A DNA stretch of 64,000 nucleotides, taken from Herbihabitans rhizosphaerae. Lineage in GTDB: Bacteria > Actinomycetota > Actinomycetes > Mycobacteriales > Pseudonocardiaceae. The notes under the pieces were generated by a model. That model did not search any database, had not been told where the DNA came from, and saw only the letters and a list, made by a program, of their open reading frames with translations. The position numbers and the translations under genes were made by a program. Below, piece after piece: positions 7,870 to 15,985 of this stretch (its first letter is position 1; the number at the start of each line of letters is the position of its first letter). Where the stretch lies: assembly GCF_004216555.1 (NCBI RefSeq), contig NZ_SGWQ01000010.1, forward strand, positions 1 through 64,000. Direction: 5' to 3'.

Positions 7870-9807
7870 TCAGCGGAAGCGTTCGACGGCCCGCAGGTCG
7901 CGCGGCGATGTCGGGGTCGGCAGGCCGCGGGTCGAGACGAGCGGTGCGGCCGTGGCGCCGTCCAGCTTGCCGATCAGCGGCAGGCTGACCGTGGACCGGG
8001 CCAGGTCGAACTTCAGCTCCGGGGAGCCCGGCACGCCGCTGATCCAGCCGGCGTCCGTGCCGCCGATGATCAGCGCGAGCTGGTGGCCCTTCGGGATCAC
8101 GCGGTCGGTGGTGGCCAGGTTGAACGTCATCGTGTACGCCTTGCCCGGCTGCAGATCTTCGCGCTGCGACAGCGACTTGTAGTGCCCGAGGTCCGCCCAG
8201 CCTCGGCTGATCACGTCCCGGTCCACCTGCGTGGTGTCGGCCGCCGTGTCGCCGTAGGACGCGCTGTCACCTTCGCGGTCCTCACCCCAGCTCGAGCGGG
8301 TGCTCAGGTCCTTGATGCCTTCCTTGTCGCCCGTGTAGTCGCGCGTGGTGGCCGGCCCGTAGTCGACCAGCACCGCGGTGAGCCGTGCCGCCTTGATGTT
8401 GGGCGTGACGGTCACCGTGATCGAGGTCGTGCCGGAGACCCGCACGTCCTCGGTCAGCGCGCCGGTCGTGAACAGCGCGCGGTTGGCCGCCGGCCGGTCC
8501 GGCGACGCGGCCCAGGCTTCGTGGTCCTGCTGCTGGTTGTCCTTCACGGTCGCGGCGGCGCCCGGTGCCGGCGCGGCGGTGCCCAGCGTGCCGAGGCCGG
8601 CCTGGCTGCCCGGCGTGCCGTGCAGCTTCGTCGGCGTCACGGTGTTCGCGGCCCACTCCGGCTCGTCCACCCACTGGTCCGGCGTGCGTTCGATGGTCGC
8701 GCCGGGGCCGGTGTCCACGCTCTTGCCGAGCAGGTGCTTGTCGAACCAGCGGTGCAGCGTGTCCACCCACTCCTTGCGGCGGAAGTCGAATGGGTCCACG
8801 TGCCCGGTCTGGGACAGCCAGATCTTGCGCTGCGTGCCGGCCGGCAGTGCCGACCAGTACTGGCCGAACTGGCCGGACTTCACGTTCAGGTCGTTGATGC
8901 CGTGCACCACGAACACGCTGGCCTTGACGTTCGCGGCCGTCTCGACGTAGTTCCGCGCCGTCCACACGGGAGTGACGTCGCCGTTGCTCGGCGCGCCGGA
9001 GTCCATCTCCTGGTAGACCTGCTGGCAGTTCCGGTTCGCGGCGTCGTTGTCGACGTGGCTGGCCAGGCCGCTCGGCGGGTCCTCGCGGGTCGGCACGCCG
9101 GCCGAGCGGTAATAGTCGTACCAGGAGCTGATCGCCGCGATCGGCACGATCGTCTTCAGGCCCTCGACGCCGGTGGACGCGACGCCGTTGGCGATCGTGC
9201 CGTCCCACGACTTGCCGATCATTCCGGTGGCGCCGGTGGACCAGTCGGCCTTCATCTCGGTGCCGCCGCTCGGCGCGGAGTAGCCGCTGGCCTTGCCGTT
9301 GAGCCACTCGATGACCTTCTTGGCCGACTCGACCTCGAACTTTCCGCCGACGTCGGAGCAGCCCGTGGACCGCGCCGAGCCGGACAGGTCGACCAGCACG
9401 ACGGCGTATCCGCGCGGCACGAAGTAGTTGTCGTAGAACAGCGGGAAGCCGACCGGCCGGCCCTGCTGGTCGTAGTTCTTCTTCTGCGACTCGTTGCCGC
9501 GCCCGCAGCAGTGGTAGTACGGGCTGGCGTCCATGATCACCGGAACCTTGGTGGCGGCGTCGGTCTTCGGCCGCACGATGTCCGCGGCGACCCGGACGGT
9601 GCCGCCGCCCGGGTTCGGCTGCCCGGTGTCAACCCAGACGGTCTCGTTGACCGCGTCCGCGTAGGCGTGCACCGGCTGGGACGGTCGCGCGGCCGTCTCC
9701 TGGGTCGGCGCGGCGCTCGCGGTGGTCGGAATCGCAAGCAAGCCAAGGGAAAGCGCGATCGCGGCGAGCACGACGAGAGGCCCGCGGCGGCGCAGACTGG
9801 TCCGCAT
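7870..9807 (-). CDS. secreted S15-family X-Pro dipeptidyl-peptidase/CocE-like hydrolase
   Basis: A 645-residue exported alpha/beta hydrolase. Residues 1-34 are a classical signal peptide (arginines, hydrophobic core, then TASAAP). The catalytic triad is visible as Ser200 in GKSWDG, Asp306 in HGINDLNV and His336 in TGHVDPFD, followed by the C-terminal jelly-roll domain of the S15/CocE group. It would remove N-terminal Xaa-Pro dipeptides from peptides outside the cell, or hydrolyse esters or amides. The ATG at 9807 gives the best signal peptide; an in-frame GTG at 9825 adds six residues. Neither has a clear ribosome site. Its stop directly abuts that of the convergent oxidoreductase. Confidence 0.9.
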   Translation of the reverse strand: MRTSLRRRGPLVVLAAIALSLGLLAIPTTASAAPTQETAARPSQPVHAYADAVNETVWVDTGQPNPGGGTVRVAADIVRPKTDAATKVPVIMDASPYYHCCGRGNESQKKNYDQQGRPVGFPLFYDNYFVPRGYAVVLVDLSGSARSTGCSDVGGKFEVESAKKVIEWLNGKASGYSAPSGGTEMKADWSTGATGMIGKSWDGTIANGVASTGVEGLKTIVPIAAISSWYDYYRSAGVPTREDPPSGLASHVDNDAANRNCQQVYQEMDSGAPSNGDVTPVWTARNYVETAANVKASVFVVHGINDLNVKSGQFGQYWSALPAGTQRKIWLSQTGHVDPFDFRRKEWVDTLHRWFDKHLLGKSVDTGPGATIERTPDQWVDEPEWAANTVTPTKLHGTPGSQAGLGTLGTAAPAPGAAATVKDNQQQDHEAWAASPDRPAANRALFTTGALTEDVRVSGTTSITVTVTPNIKAARLTAVLVDYGPATTRDYTGDKEGIKDLSTRSSWGEDREGDSASYGDTAADTTQVDRDVISRGWADLGHYKSLSQREDLQPGKAYTMTFNLATTDRVIPKGHQLALIIGGTDAGWISGVPGSPELKFDLARSTVSLPLIGKLDGATAAPLVSTRGLPTPTSPRDLRAVERFR

Positions 9808-9858
9808 CACCGGAACGTAGCGCACGAGCGCGCACGAGGGCAGCGACCTTAGTCGGGT

Positions 9859-10320
9859 TCACGCTCTGGTCACGGCGAACATGAAACAGCCGTGGCCGAT
9901 GTTGCGGCTGTGCACCTGGACGGCGGACGCGTCGGCGAACAACTCGGCGATCATCGCCTCCGGATCGGACCCGTCGTGCACCCGCGTATCGACGATCCAT
10001 CCGCGCTGGTCATAGCTGCGCAGCACCTGCCGCCGCCCGTACCACGGACACGGATAACCCTGGTGCGAGGTGCCCGCACACGCGTCGTCGTGCGCGAACA
10101 CCGCGCCGATCTCGCGGTACGGGCTCGCCGGGTCGATCGGCGGAGCGTAACCGAAGAGGATCAGCTTCTCGCCGGGCCGCGCGTCGTTCAGGCAGCAGCG
10201 CACCGGCTCACCGCCGTCGGCCGTCACCCGCACGATCGGATTGCTGGACACGTCGCGCCCGGTCGCCCGCACCTCATCGAGTACGGCCGGCGGGATCGCG
10301 TGCACCTGAAACCTCGTCAT
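9859..10320 (-). CDS. DUF1203 family protein
   Basis: A 153-residue soluble protein matching the DUF1203 family by its pattern: MTRFQVHAIPPAVLDEVRATGRD at the start, CCLNDARPGEKLILFGYAPP, the cysteine-containing HDDACAGTSHQGYPCPWYGRRQVLRSYD, and a C-terminal SRNIGHGCFMFAVTR. The biochemical role of the family is unknown. The ATG at 10320 is chosen over longer upstream reading because family members begin there. The gene lies alone between the peptidase and accE and carries no membrane or export signals. Confidence 0.85.
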   Translation of the reverse strand: MTRFQVHAIPPAVLDEVRATGRDVSSNPIVRVTADGGEPVRCCLNDARPGEKLILFGYAPPIDPASPYREIGAVFAHDDACAGTSHQGYPCPWYGRRQVLRSYDQRGWIVDTRVHDGSDPEAMIAELFADASAVQVHSRNIGHGCFMFAVTRA

Positions 10321-10412
10321 GCCGTCGAGCCTGCCCCGCCGCAGGGCCTCCTGCTGGCGGCGATCAGACGTGGCTCTCCGACCGGCGGTGCTTCGGCCGT
10401 GGACAACGCCGT

Positions 10413-10473
10413 GCCGCCCCAGAACTTGACACCGCACCAAGTCCCCTTCGCGTACTTTAGCCCGCTAAAGTCC
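10413..10473. repeat. dispersed ~60-base repeat, copy 1, ending in a palindrome
   Basis: This stretch matches the minus strand of 52788-52847. The last 31 bases (10443-10473) are identical; the first part matches apart from small indels (both contain GAACTTGACA then CCGCACCAA). It ends in the palindrome ACTTTAGCCCGCTAAAGT (10454-10471). It lies in the 280-base gap downstream of accE, and nothing else recognisable is seen in that gap. The palindrome could be a bidirectional terminator or a protein-binding site, but no T-tract follows. Confidence 0.75.
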
Positions 10474-10600
10474 CGCGCCCGCGGAGAATGCGCAGGTCAG
10501 GGGTGATCAACAGGCCGCAGAGAACGTGAGGGTGATCCACGTCAGGAGGTGCGTGGTGGCACGGTCACACTCACGGCCCGTTCAGCGCACAAAGGGAGTG

Positions 10601-10822
10601 CTAGCGGGGTAGACCAGAGGCCCGCCACGCTCCCGGACCGTGCTGCTGCGGCCGGCGCAGGTGGGCCGCGCGATCCGACCACGTCGAGCGCGGCTTCTCT
10701 TCCGGCTCGGCCGGGCCGCTCGCCGCGATTCCGGCCACCACCGCGGTCAGCGCGGCCAGCTCCGCGTCGTCCGGTGTTCCCCGGACCACGCGCAGCAGGG
10801 GCCGCTCGGGTGTGTCGGTCAT
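10601..10822 (-). CDS. accE: acyl-CoA carboxylase epsilon subunit
   Basis: A 73-residue protein beginning [31 protein letters not shown]. This is the pattern of the small epsilon subunits of actinobacterial acyl-CoA carboxylases: a short LLRVVRG strand, a helix, then a tail with ARAAHLRRP-like basic residues and a tryptophan. The epsilon subunit binds the alpha and beta subunits and stabilises the holoenzyme. Its ATG overlaps the accD5 stop by four bases (ATGA), so the two are translationally coupled. Members are very divergent, but the position settles the assignment. Confidence 0.85.
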   Translation of the reverse strand: MTDTPERPLLRVVRGTPDDAELAALTAVVAGIAASGPAEPEEKPRSTWSDRAAHLRRPQQHGPGAWRASGLPR

Positions 10823-12468
10823 AGCGGGATGTTCCCGTGCTTCTTGGGCGGCAGCGTCTCCCGCTTGTCGCGCAGCAGACGCAGCGCGCGGGCCACGTAG
10901 CCGCGGGTGTACGACGGCGGGATCACCGAGTCGACATAGCCGCGCTCGGCCGCCACGTACGGGTTGCACAGCGTGTCCTCGTACTCCTGGATCAGCTCCG
11001 CGCGCAGCGCCTCGACGTCCTTGCCGTCCTCGGTCGCCTGCGCCAGCGTCTTGCGGTGCACGATGTTCGCCGCGCCCTGCGCGCCCATGACCGCGATCTG
11101 CGCGCTCGGCCAGGCCAGGTTGACGTCCGCGCCGAGGTGCTTGGAGCCCATCACGTCGTACGCGCCGCCGTAGGCCTTGCGGGTGATCACCGTGACCAGC
11201 GGGACGGTCGCCTCGGCGTAGGCGTAGATCAGCTTCGCGCCGCGCCGGATGATGCCGTTCCACTCCTGGTCGGTGCCGGGCAGGAAGCCGGGCACGTCCA
11301 CGAACGTCAGCACCGGCACGTTGAACGCGTCGCAGGTGCGCACGAACCGCGCGGCCTTCTCCGACGCGTCGATGTCCAGGCAGCCGGCGAACTGGGTCGG
11401 CTGGTTGGCCACGATGCCGACGCTGTGGCCCTCGACGCGGCCGAAGCCCACCACCACGTTCGGTGCGAACAGCGGGTGCACCTCGAGGAACTCGCCGTCG
11501 TCGAGCACCCGGGTGATCACCTCGTGCATGTCGTACGGGGTGTTCGCCGAGTCCGGGATCAGCGTGTCCAGCTCGCGGTCGGTCTCGGTGATCGCGTCGG
11601 AGATGGACGCGTCGGCCGTGTCTTCGGTGTCGAATACCGGCGCCTCGGACAGGTTGTTGGACGGCAGGAAGCTGAGCAGCTCCTTGACGTAGGAGATCGC
11701 GTCCTGTTCGTCGGCGCCCATGTAGTGCGCGTTGCCCGACTTGGTGTTGTGCGAGCGCGCGCCGCCGAGCTCCTCGAAGGTCACCTCCTCGCCGGTGACC
11801 GTCTTGATCACGTCGGGGCCGGTGATGAACATGTGCGAGGTCTTGTCGACCATCACCACGAAGTCGGTGATCGCCGGGGAGTACACGTGCCCGCCGGCGT
11901 TCGCGCCCATGATCAGCGAGATCTGCGGGATCACGCCGGAGGCCTTCACGTTGCGGGTGAAGATCTCGCCGTACAGGCCGAGGGAGACCACGCCTTCCTG
12001 GATGCGCGCGCCGCCGCCTTCGTTGATGCCGACGATCGGCCGGCCGGTCTTGATCGCCAGGTCCATCACCTTGACGATCTTCTCGCCGTAGACCTCGCCG
12101 AGTGAGCCGCCGAACACGGTCACGTCCTGGGAGAACACGCATATCGGGCGACCGTCGACGGTGCCGTATCCGGTGACCACGCCGTCGCCGTACGGACGGT
12201 TCTTCTCTTGCCCGAAGTTCATCGAGCGGTGCCTGGCCAGCTCGTCCAGCTCCACGAACGAACCGGGGTCGAGCAGCATGTCGATCCGCTCGCGGGCGGT
12301 CATCTTGCCCTTGGCGTGCTGCTTCTCCACCGCTCGGGCGGATCCGGCGTGCACCGCCTCGTTGTTGCGGCGGTACAAATCCGCGAGCTTGCCGGCCGTG
12401 GTGTGGATGTCCGGCTCGGCCTCTCCCTCGGTGGGGACCGGGCCGAGTGGCTCCGTCGCGCTGCTCAT
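10819..12468 (-). CDS. accD5: acyl-CoA carboxylase carboxyltransferase beta subunit
   Basis: A 549-residue carboxyltransferase. Two crotonase-like halves are visible: the N-terminal half with [24 protein letters not shown] and the C-terminal half with [24 protein letters not shown] and [15 protein letters not shown]. Both carry the paired glycines that form the oxyanion holes. It moves the carboxyl group from biotin on AccA3 to propionyl- or acetyl-CoA. The gene order accE-accD5 next to birA matches mycobacterial accD5 (Rv3280), hence the symbol. Acyl-chain preference is set by one active-site residue that I have not mapped. The start at 12468 begins [10 protein letters not shown]. Confidence 0.95.
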   Translation of the reverse strand: MSSATEPLGPVPTEGEAEPDIHTTAGKLADLYRRNNEAVHAGSARAVEKQHAKGKMTARERIDMLLDPGSFVELDELARHRSMNFGQEKNRPYGDGVVTGYGTVDGRPICVFSQDVTVFGGSLGEVYGEKIVKVMDLAIKTGRPIVGINEGGGARIQEGVVSLGLYGEIFTRNVKASGVIPQISLIMGANAGGHVYSPAITDFVVMVDKTSHMFITGPDVIKTVTGEEVTFEELGGARSHNTKSGNAHYMGADEQDAISYVKELLSFLPSNNLSEAPVFDTEDTADASISDAITETDRELDTLIPDSANTPYDMHEVITRVLDDGEFLEVHPLFAPNVVVGFGRVEGHSVGIVANQPTQFAGCLDIDASEKAARFVRTCDAFNVPVLTFVDVPGFLPGTDQEWNGIIRRGAKLIYAYAEATVPLVTVITRKAYGGAYDVMGSKHLGADVNLAWPSAQIAVMGAQGAANIVHRKTLAQATEDGKDVEALRAELIQEYEDTLCNPYVAAERGYVDSVIPPSYTRGYVARALRLLRDKRETLPPKKHGNIPL

Positions 12469-12579
12469 AGAGAGGCAGAGTAGCTACGGAAACCCGTAGT
12501 GGTCTGCCCCAGTTGCCCACGTCACGCCCCTTAGTGAGGTACGTATCAAGTGGAGTCGGCACGTGTGGGCGGGTGTCTC

Positions 12580-12585
12580 TAGGCT
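12580..12585 (+). promoter_or_regulatory. -10 element of birA
   Basis: TAGGCT fits TANNNT and ends six bases before the GTG at 12592, so birA mRNA probably begins at or next to the start codon (leaderless). The motif CCCCTTAGTGAGG at 12527-12539, shared with the accA3 upstream region, lies about 50 bases upstream in the same divergent gap. Confidence 0.5.
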
Positions 12586-12591
12586 GGGCGG

Positions 12592-13413
12592 GTGGACGGG
12601 ACCGGCAACACCCTTGACCAACTGGAGCTGGCGCGGCGGTTGTCGCCCGCGTACGCGGCGGTGGAGGTGGTCGGCTCGACCGGGTCCACCAACGCCGATC
12701 TGCTGGCCGAGGCGCAGCGGGGTGCGGCTGATCGCACCGCGCTGATCGCCGAGGAACAGACGGCGGGCCGCGGCCGGCGATCGCGCGAGTGGGTGTCGCC
12801 GCGCGGGTCCGGCCTCTATCTCTCCGTACTGCTGCGGCCGGTGGACGTCCCGCCGTCGCAACTGGGCACGTTGTCTCTGGTCGCCGGGCTGGCGTTGGCC
12901 CGCACGGTTACCGGGCTGGGCGTGGACGCCGTACTCAAGTGGCCCAACGACCTGCTCGCCGGGCCGGCGCGCGCCAAGTGCGCCGGCGTGCTGTCCGAGG
13001 TGGACCCGGCGTCCACCACCGTCGTCGTGGGGATCGGGCTGAACGTCACGCCGCTGAGTACCGAGGTGCCGGCCGGCGCGGGCGGGCTGCCCGCGACCTC
13101 ACTGGCCGCCGAGGGCGCGCGCGACACCGATCGCACCGAGGTGGCGGTGGCGCTGCTGTCCGCGTTCGCCGAGCTGGAGCTGGCGTGGCGCCACGGCGGC
13201 GGCGATCTCGAGCGCGCCGGCCTGCTGGACGAGTACCGCGAGCGCTGCGTGACGCTGGGTTCCGAGGTGCGGGTGGAGCTGCCGGACGCCGCCGCGATCA
13301 CCGGTGTCGCCGCCGACGTGGACGGCTCTGGCCAGCTGATTCTCGACGCCGGTGACACCAGGAAGACGGTCTCCGCCGGCGACGTCGTCCACCTGCGGGC
13401 CAACAGCGGGTGA
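12592..13413 (+). CDS. birA: biotin--protein ligase (monofunctional BirA)
   Basis: A 273-residue biotin protein ligase that makes biotinyl-5'-AMP and attaches biotin to the AccA3 lysine. Motifs: GSTGSTNADLLAEA near 28-41, the biotin/ATP loop GRGRRSREW at 59-67, KWPNDL at 116-121 (catalytic lysine), GIGLNV at 147-152, and a C-terminal SH3-like domain (LGSEVRVELP...GDVVHL). No N-terminal helix-turn-helix is present, so unlike E. coli BirA it should not act as a repressor. It is divergent from accD5 and begins with a leaderless-type GTG. Confidence 0.95.
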   Translation: MDGTGNTLDQLELARRLSPAYAAVEVVGSTGSTNADLLAEAQRGAADRTALIAEEQTAGRGRRSREWVSPRGSGLYLSVLLRPVDVPPSQLGTLSLVAGLALARTVTGLGVDAVLKWPNDLLAGPARAKCAGVLSEVDPASTTVVVGIGLNVTPLSTEVPAGAGGLPATSLAAEGARDTDRTEVAVALLSAFAELELAWRHGGGDLERAGLLDEYRERCVTLGSEVRVELPDAAAITGVAADVDGSGQLILDAGDTRKTVSAGDVVHLRANSG

Positions 13414-13512
13414 AGATCGTGCCCCGAGTTCGCTGAACCGGCCGACGGGTCCATACTCACACCGGTACGGTTACCGCGAATTTCGACGGTGGCGTGTCAA
13501 AGGGAGGACACC

Positions 13513-14130
13513 GTGGCCTATCCGGATGACCTGCTCAGCGAGGGCGAGACGGTCGTACTCCACAAGCATCCGCACTGGAAGATGCTGCTCGTCCCGTTCG
13601 TCGTCCTGATCGTGACGTTGGCGATCGGCATCTGGCTCGGCATCCTGGTCCAGGACGCCGAGTCGCCGTGGAACAACATCGGCCTGATCGCGATCGGCGT
13701 GGTCGGTCTCGGCCTGATCGTGTGGCTGTTCCTGATCCCGTTCGTGCGCTGGCGCACCACGCACTTCATCGTCACCACCGACCGGGTGATGGCGCGTGAG
13801 GGCGTGATCAACCGAACCGGCATCGACATCCCGCTGTCGCGCATCTCCAGCGTGCGGTTCGAGCACGGGCTGATCGACCGGATCGTCGGCTGCGGCACGC
13901 TGATCATCGAGTCCTCCTCGCAGGAGCCGCTCGAGTTCGACGACATCCCCAAGGTGGAGAAGGTGCACACCCTGATCTACCGGGAGGTCAACGACAACCC
14001 GAACGACGACTTCCACCGCCAGGGCGCGCCCGGGTTCGAGCAGCAGGGTGGATTCGAGCAGGGCGGGCCGGCCCCGACCCAGCAGTACACCCAGCCCGAC
14101 CAGGGCGGGCGCGGCCAGGGACGGCGTTGA
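13513..14130 (+). CDS. bacterial PH-domain membrane protein
   Basis: A 205-residue protein with two membrane helices (about 20-44 and 53-76) followed by a bacterial pleckstrin-homology (DUF304/bPH2) domain at about 80-160 (TTHFIVTTDRVMAREGVINRTGIDIPLSRISSVRFEHGLIDRIVGCGTLIIES), then a glutamine/glycine/proline-rich tail. GTG start with AGGGAGGA just upstream. It corresponds by position and layout to Rv3278c, also next to birA; the role is unknown. Its TGA overlaps the TTG start of the HMG-CoA lyase gene by four bases, so the two are co-translated. Confidence 0.88.
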   Translation: MAYPDDLLSEGETVVLHKHPHWKMLLVPFVVLIVTLAIGIWLGILVQDAESPWNNIGLIAIGVVGLGLIVWLFLIPFVRWRTTHFIVTTDRVMAREGVINRTGIDIPLSRISSVRFEHGLIDRIVGCGTLIIESSSQEPLEFDDIPKVEKVHTLIYREVNDNPNDDFHRQGAPGFEQQGGFEQGGPAPTQQYTQPDQGGRGQGRR

Positions 14131-15068
14131 CCGCCAGGGAGCTCGGGCTGCCGGCGCGGGTGCCGGGCGGTGAGCTCCCGGAGCGGGTGCGCGTCTGGGA
14201 GGTCGGCGCTCGGGACGGACTGCAGAACGAGCAGTCGGTCGTTGACGTCGGGGTGAAGCTGGAATTCCTCGACCGGTTGGCCGACGCCGGTCTGAGCACG
14301 TTGGAGGCGACCAGCTTCGTGCACCCGAAATGGGTGCCGCAGCTGGCCGACGCCGAGGAACTGCTGGCGCGACTGTCCAGGCGGGACGGTGTGCGCTACC
14401 CGGTACTGGTGCCGAACGAGCGTGGGCTGGACCGTGCGCTCGCGGCCGGCGTCCAGCACATCGCGATCTTCGGCAGTGCCACGGAGACGTTCGCCCAGCG
14501 CAACCTGAACCGCACCCTGGACGGGCAGTTCGCGATGTTCGAGCCGGTGGTGTCGCGCGCCAGGGCCGAGGGGCTGGACGTGCGCGGGTACGTCTCGATG
14601 TGCTTCGGCGATCCGTGGGAGGGACCGGTCGACGCCGCGCAGGTGATCTCGGTCGGCAAGCGGCTGGTCGACATGGGCTGCTCGCAGCTGTCACTCGGCG
14701 ACACGATCGGCGTGGCGACACCCGGCCAGGTGGAGGCGCTGCTCGCCGGGTTCGTGGACGCCGGGGTCGACCTCGACGCGCTGGCCGTGCACTTTCACGA
14801 CACCTACGGCCAGGCGTTGTCCAACACGCTGGCCGCACTGCGCGCCGGAGTGTCCACTGTGGACTCCTCGGCCGGCGGGCTCGGCGGCTGCCCGTACGCC
14901 GAGTCGGCCACCGGCAACCTGGCCACCGAGGACCTGGTGTGGATGCTGGACGGGCTGGGCGTCGAGCACGGCGTCGACCTGGACAAGCTCGCCGACACCA
15001 GCGCGTGGATGGCGCAGCGGCTCGGCCGGCCGTCCCCGTCCCGCGTGGTACGAGCCTTGCGGGGCTGA
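14127..15068 (+). CDS. mvaB: hydroxymethylglutaryl-CoA lyase
   Basis: A 313-residue TIM-barrel lyase that cleaves 3-hydroxy-3-methylglutaryl-CoA into acetoacetate and acetyl-CoA, the last step of leucine breakdown. Motifs: EVGARDGLQNE at about 25-35 (metal-binding Asp and catalytic Arg), metal ligands His222 and His224 in VHFHDTYG, and the signature GGLGGCPYA at 250-258 with the conserved cysteine. It starts at a TTG overlapping the stop of the PH-domain gene. It contains one exact copy of the iterated palindrome (14852-14864), read as codons for STVD. Confidence 0.93.
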   Translation: MTARELGLPARVPGGELPERVRVWEVGARDGLQNEQSVVDVGVKLEFLDRLADAGLSTLEATSFVHPKWVPQLADAEELLARLSRRDGVRYPVLVPNERGLDRALAAGVQHIAIFGSATETFAQRNLNRTLDGQFAMFEPVVSRARAEGLDVRGYVSMCFGDPWEGPVDAAQVISVGKRLVDMGCSQLSLGDTIGVATPGQVEALLAGFVDAGVDLDALAVHFHDTYGQALSNTLAALRAGVSTVDSSAGGLGGCPYAESATGNLATEDLVWMLDGLGVEHGVDLDKLADTSAWMAQRLGRPSPSRVVRALRG

Positions 15069-15110
15069 CTGGCCAGATCTGACCTTTCCGAGAAAATCTC
15101 CAGGCGCGGG

Positions 15111-15125
15111 GAACCGGCCCGGTTC
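15111..15125. promoter_or_regulatory. palindrome upstream of the toxin operon
   Basis: GAACCG-GCC-CGGTTC is a perfect 6-3-6 inverted repeat in the 125-base gap between mvaB and the YbaB-like gene. It has no T-tract, so it is more likely an operator than an intrinsic terminator. The regulator is unknown. Confidence 0.35.
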
Positions 15126-15193
15126 ACACTGCGTCGAACGCGGGGACCGACCAGCATGTCCGTCGTCGGACAGCGCGTGACTCGGAGGTGGCC

Positions 15194-15652
15194 GTGGGCC
15201 CTGATCTCTCGGCAGACCACCAGGCGGAAGTGGATGGACTGCTCGCCGAGTACCGCCGAAGTCGCGAGCAACTCGCCGCCGTCCAGCAGGAGCTCGCCGC
15301 CATTCGGGTCACCGCGAGCACCGAGGACGGCGGGATCACCGTCACCGTCGGGCCGCAGGGAACGCTCACCAACCTGGTGATCACCGACGCCGCTCACCAG
15401 CGGTACCGGGCCGCCGAGCTGGCCGCGATCGTGGTGCGCCTGGCGACTGCCGCCGCGGCACAGGCGTCCGAGCGGGCCGCGCGCACCCTGACACCGGTGC
15501 TGCCCGCCGACAGCGACCCGGCCGCCGTGTTGCGCGGCACGGCCGACCTGTCCGACGCGGAGATCGCGCCGAAGAAGCCCCCGCCGTCCGAGGAGAGCTT
15601 CGAGGACGTCCCGACCTGGATGGACACCCGCGACGGGAGGCCCCCGTCATGA
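15194..15652 (+). CDS. YbaB/EbfC-like protein of the type VII toxin operon
   Basis: A 152-residue protein. Its N-terminal half (DHQAEVDGLLAEYRRSREQLAAVQQELAAIRVTASTEDGGITVTVGPQGTLTNLVITD) has the helix-then-strands pattern of YbaB/EbfC nucleoid-associated proteins. The acidic, proline-containing C-terminal tail is an addition. Versions of this fold regularly accompany WXG100 genes in actinomycetes, probably as chaperone or partner; that role is inferred. The GTG at 15194 is chosen because GGAGG (15184-15188) lies five bases upstream; a GTG at 15188 overlaps that site. Its stop overlaps the next ATG by four bases. Confidence 0.8.
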   Translation: MGPDLSADHQAEVDGLLAEYRRSREQLAAVQQELAAIRVTASTEDGGITVTVGPQGTLTNLVITDAAHQRYRAAELAAIVVRLATAAAAQASERAARTLTPVLPADSDPAAVLRGTADLSDAEIAPKKPPPSEESFEDVPTWMDTRDGRPPS

Positions 15653-15975
15653 CCGATGGCGGTTTTCAGGCCGACGGCGAGCGGATCGTCAGCGAGGCCG
15701 GCGAGTTCGGCCCGCTGGCCGACCGCGCCGCGACGATCCACAAGGAGTTGAACGCGGCACTCGAATCGGCCGGGCCGTGCTGGGGTGACGACGAGGTCGG
15801 GCGCAGCTTCGCCGCCGCGCACACCGCCTCCGCCGACACCGCGCTGGGCGACCTCGGCGGGCTCGCCGAGAAACTCGGCGACGTCGGCAGCCGGTACACC
15901 GCCGCCGGCCACACCTACACCGACGTCGAGGAGCGCGGCGAACGCCGGTTCCGCGCGCCGGGCCAGCAGGCCTGA
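15649..15975 (+). CDS. WXG100-like type VII secretion protein
   Basis: A 108-residue mostly helical protein with a central WG turn at 45-46 (GPCWGDDEVGRSFAAAH). It is predicted to be a helix-turn-helix hairpin like the EsxA/B (WXG100) family. Such proteins are exported as dimers by type VII (ESX) systems and guide larger effectors. It begins with an ATGA overlap on the previous gene and ends ten bases before the TNT-domain gene, so the three are one translational unit. No ESX secretion machinery genes are in the window. Confidence 0.78.
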   Translation: MTDGGFQADGERIVSEAGEFGPLADRAATIHKELNAALESAGPCWGDDEVGRSFAAAHTASADTALGDLGGLAEKLGDVGSRYTAAGHTYTDVEERGERRFRAPGQQA

Positions 15976-15985
15976 GGGGGACGGG

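Noticed and set aside
10427-10460. Sigma-70 promoter TTGACA..TACTTT in the dispersed repeat
   Set aside because: The spacer is 21-22 bases, too long for an ordinary promoter; TACTTT is part of the palindrome.
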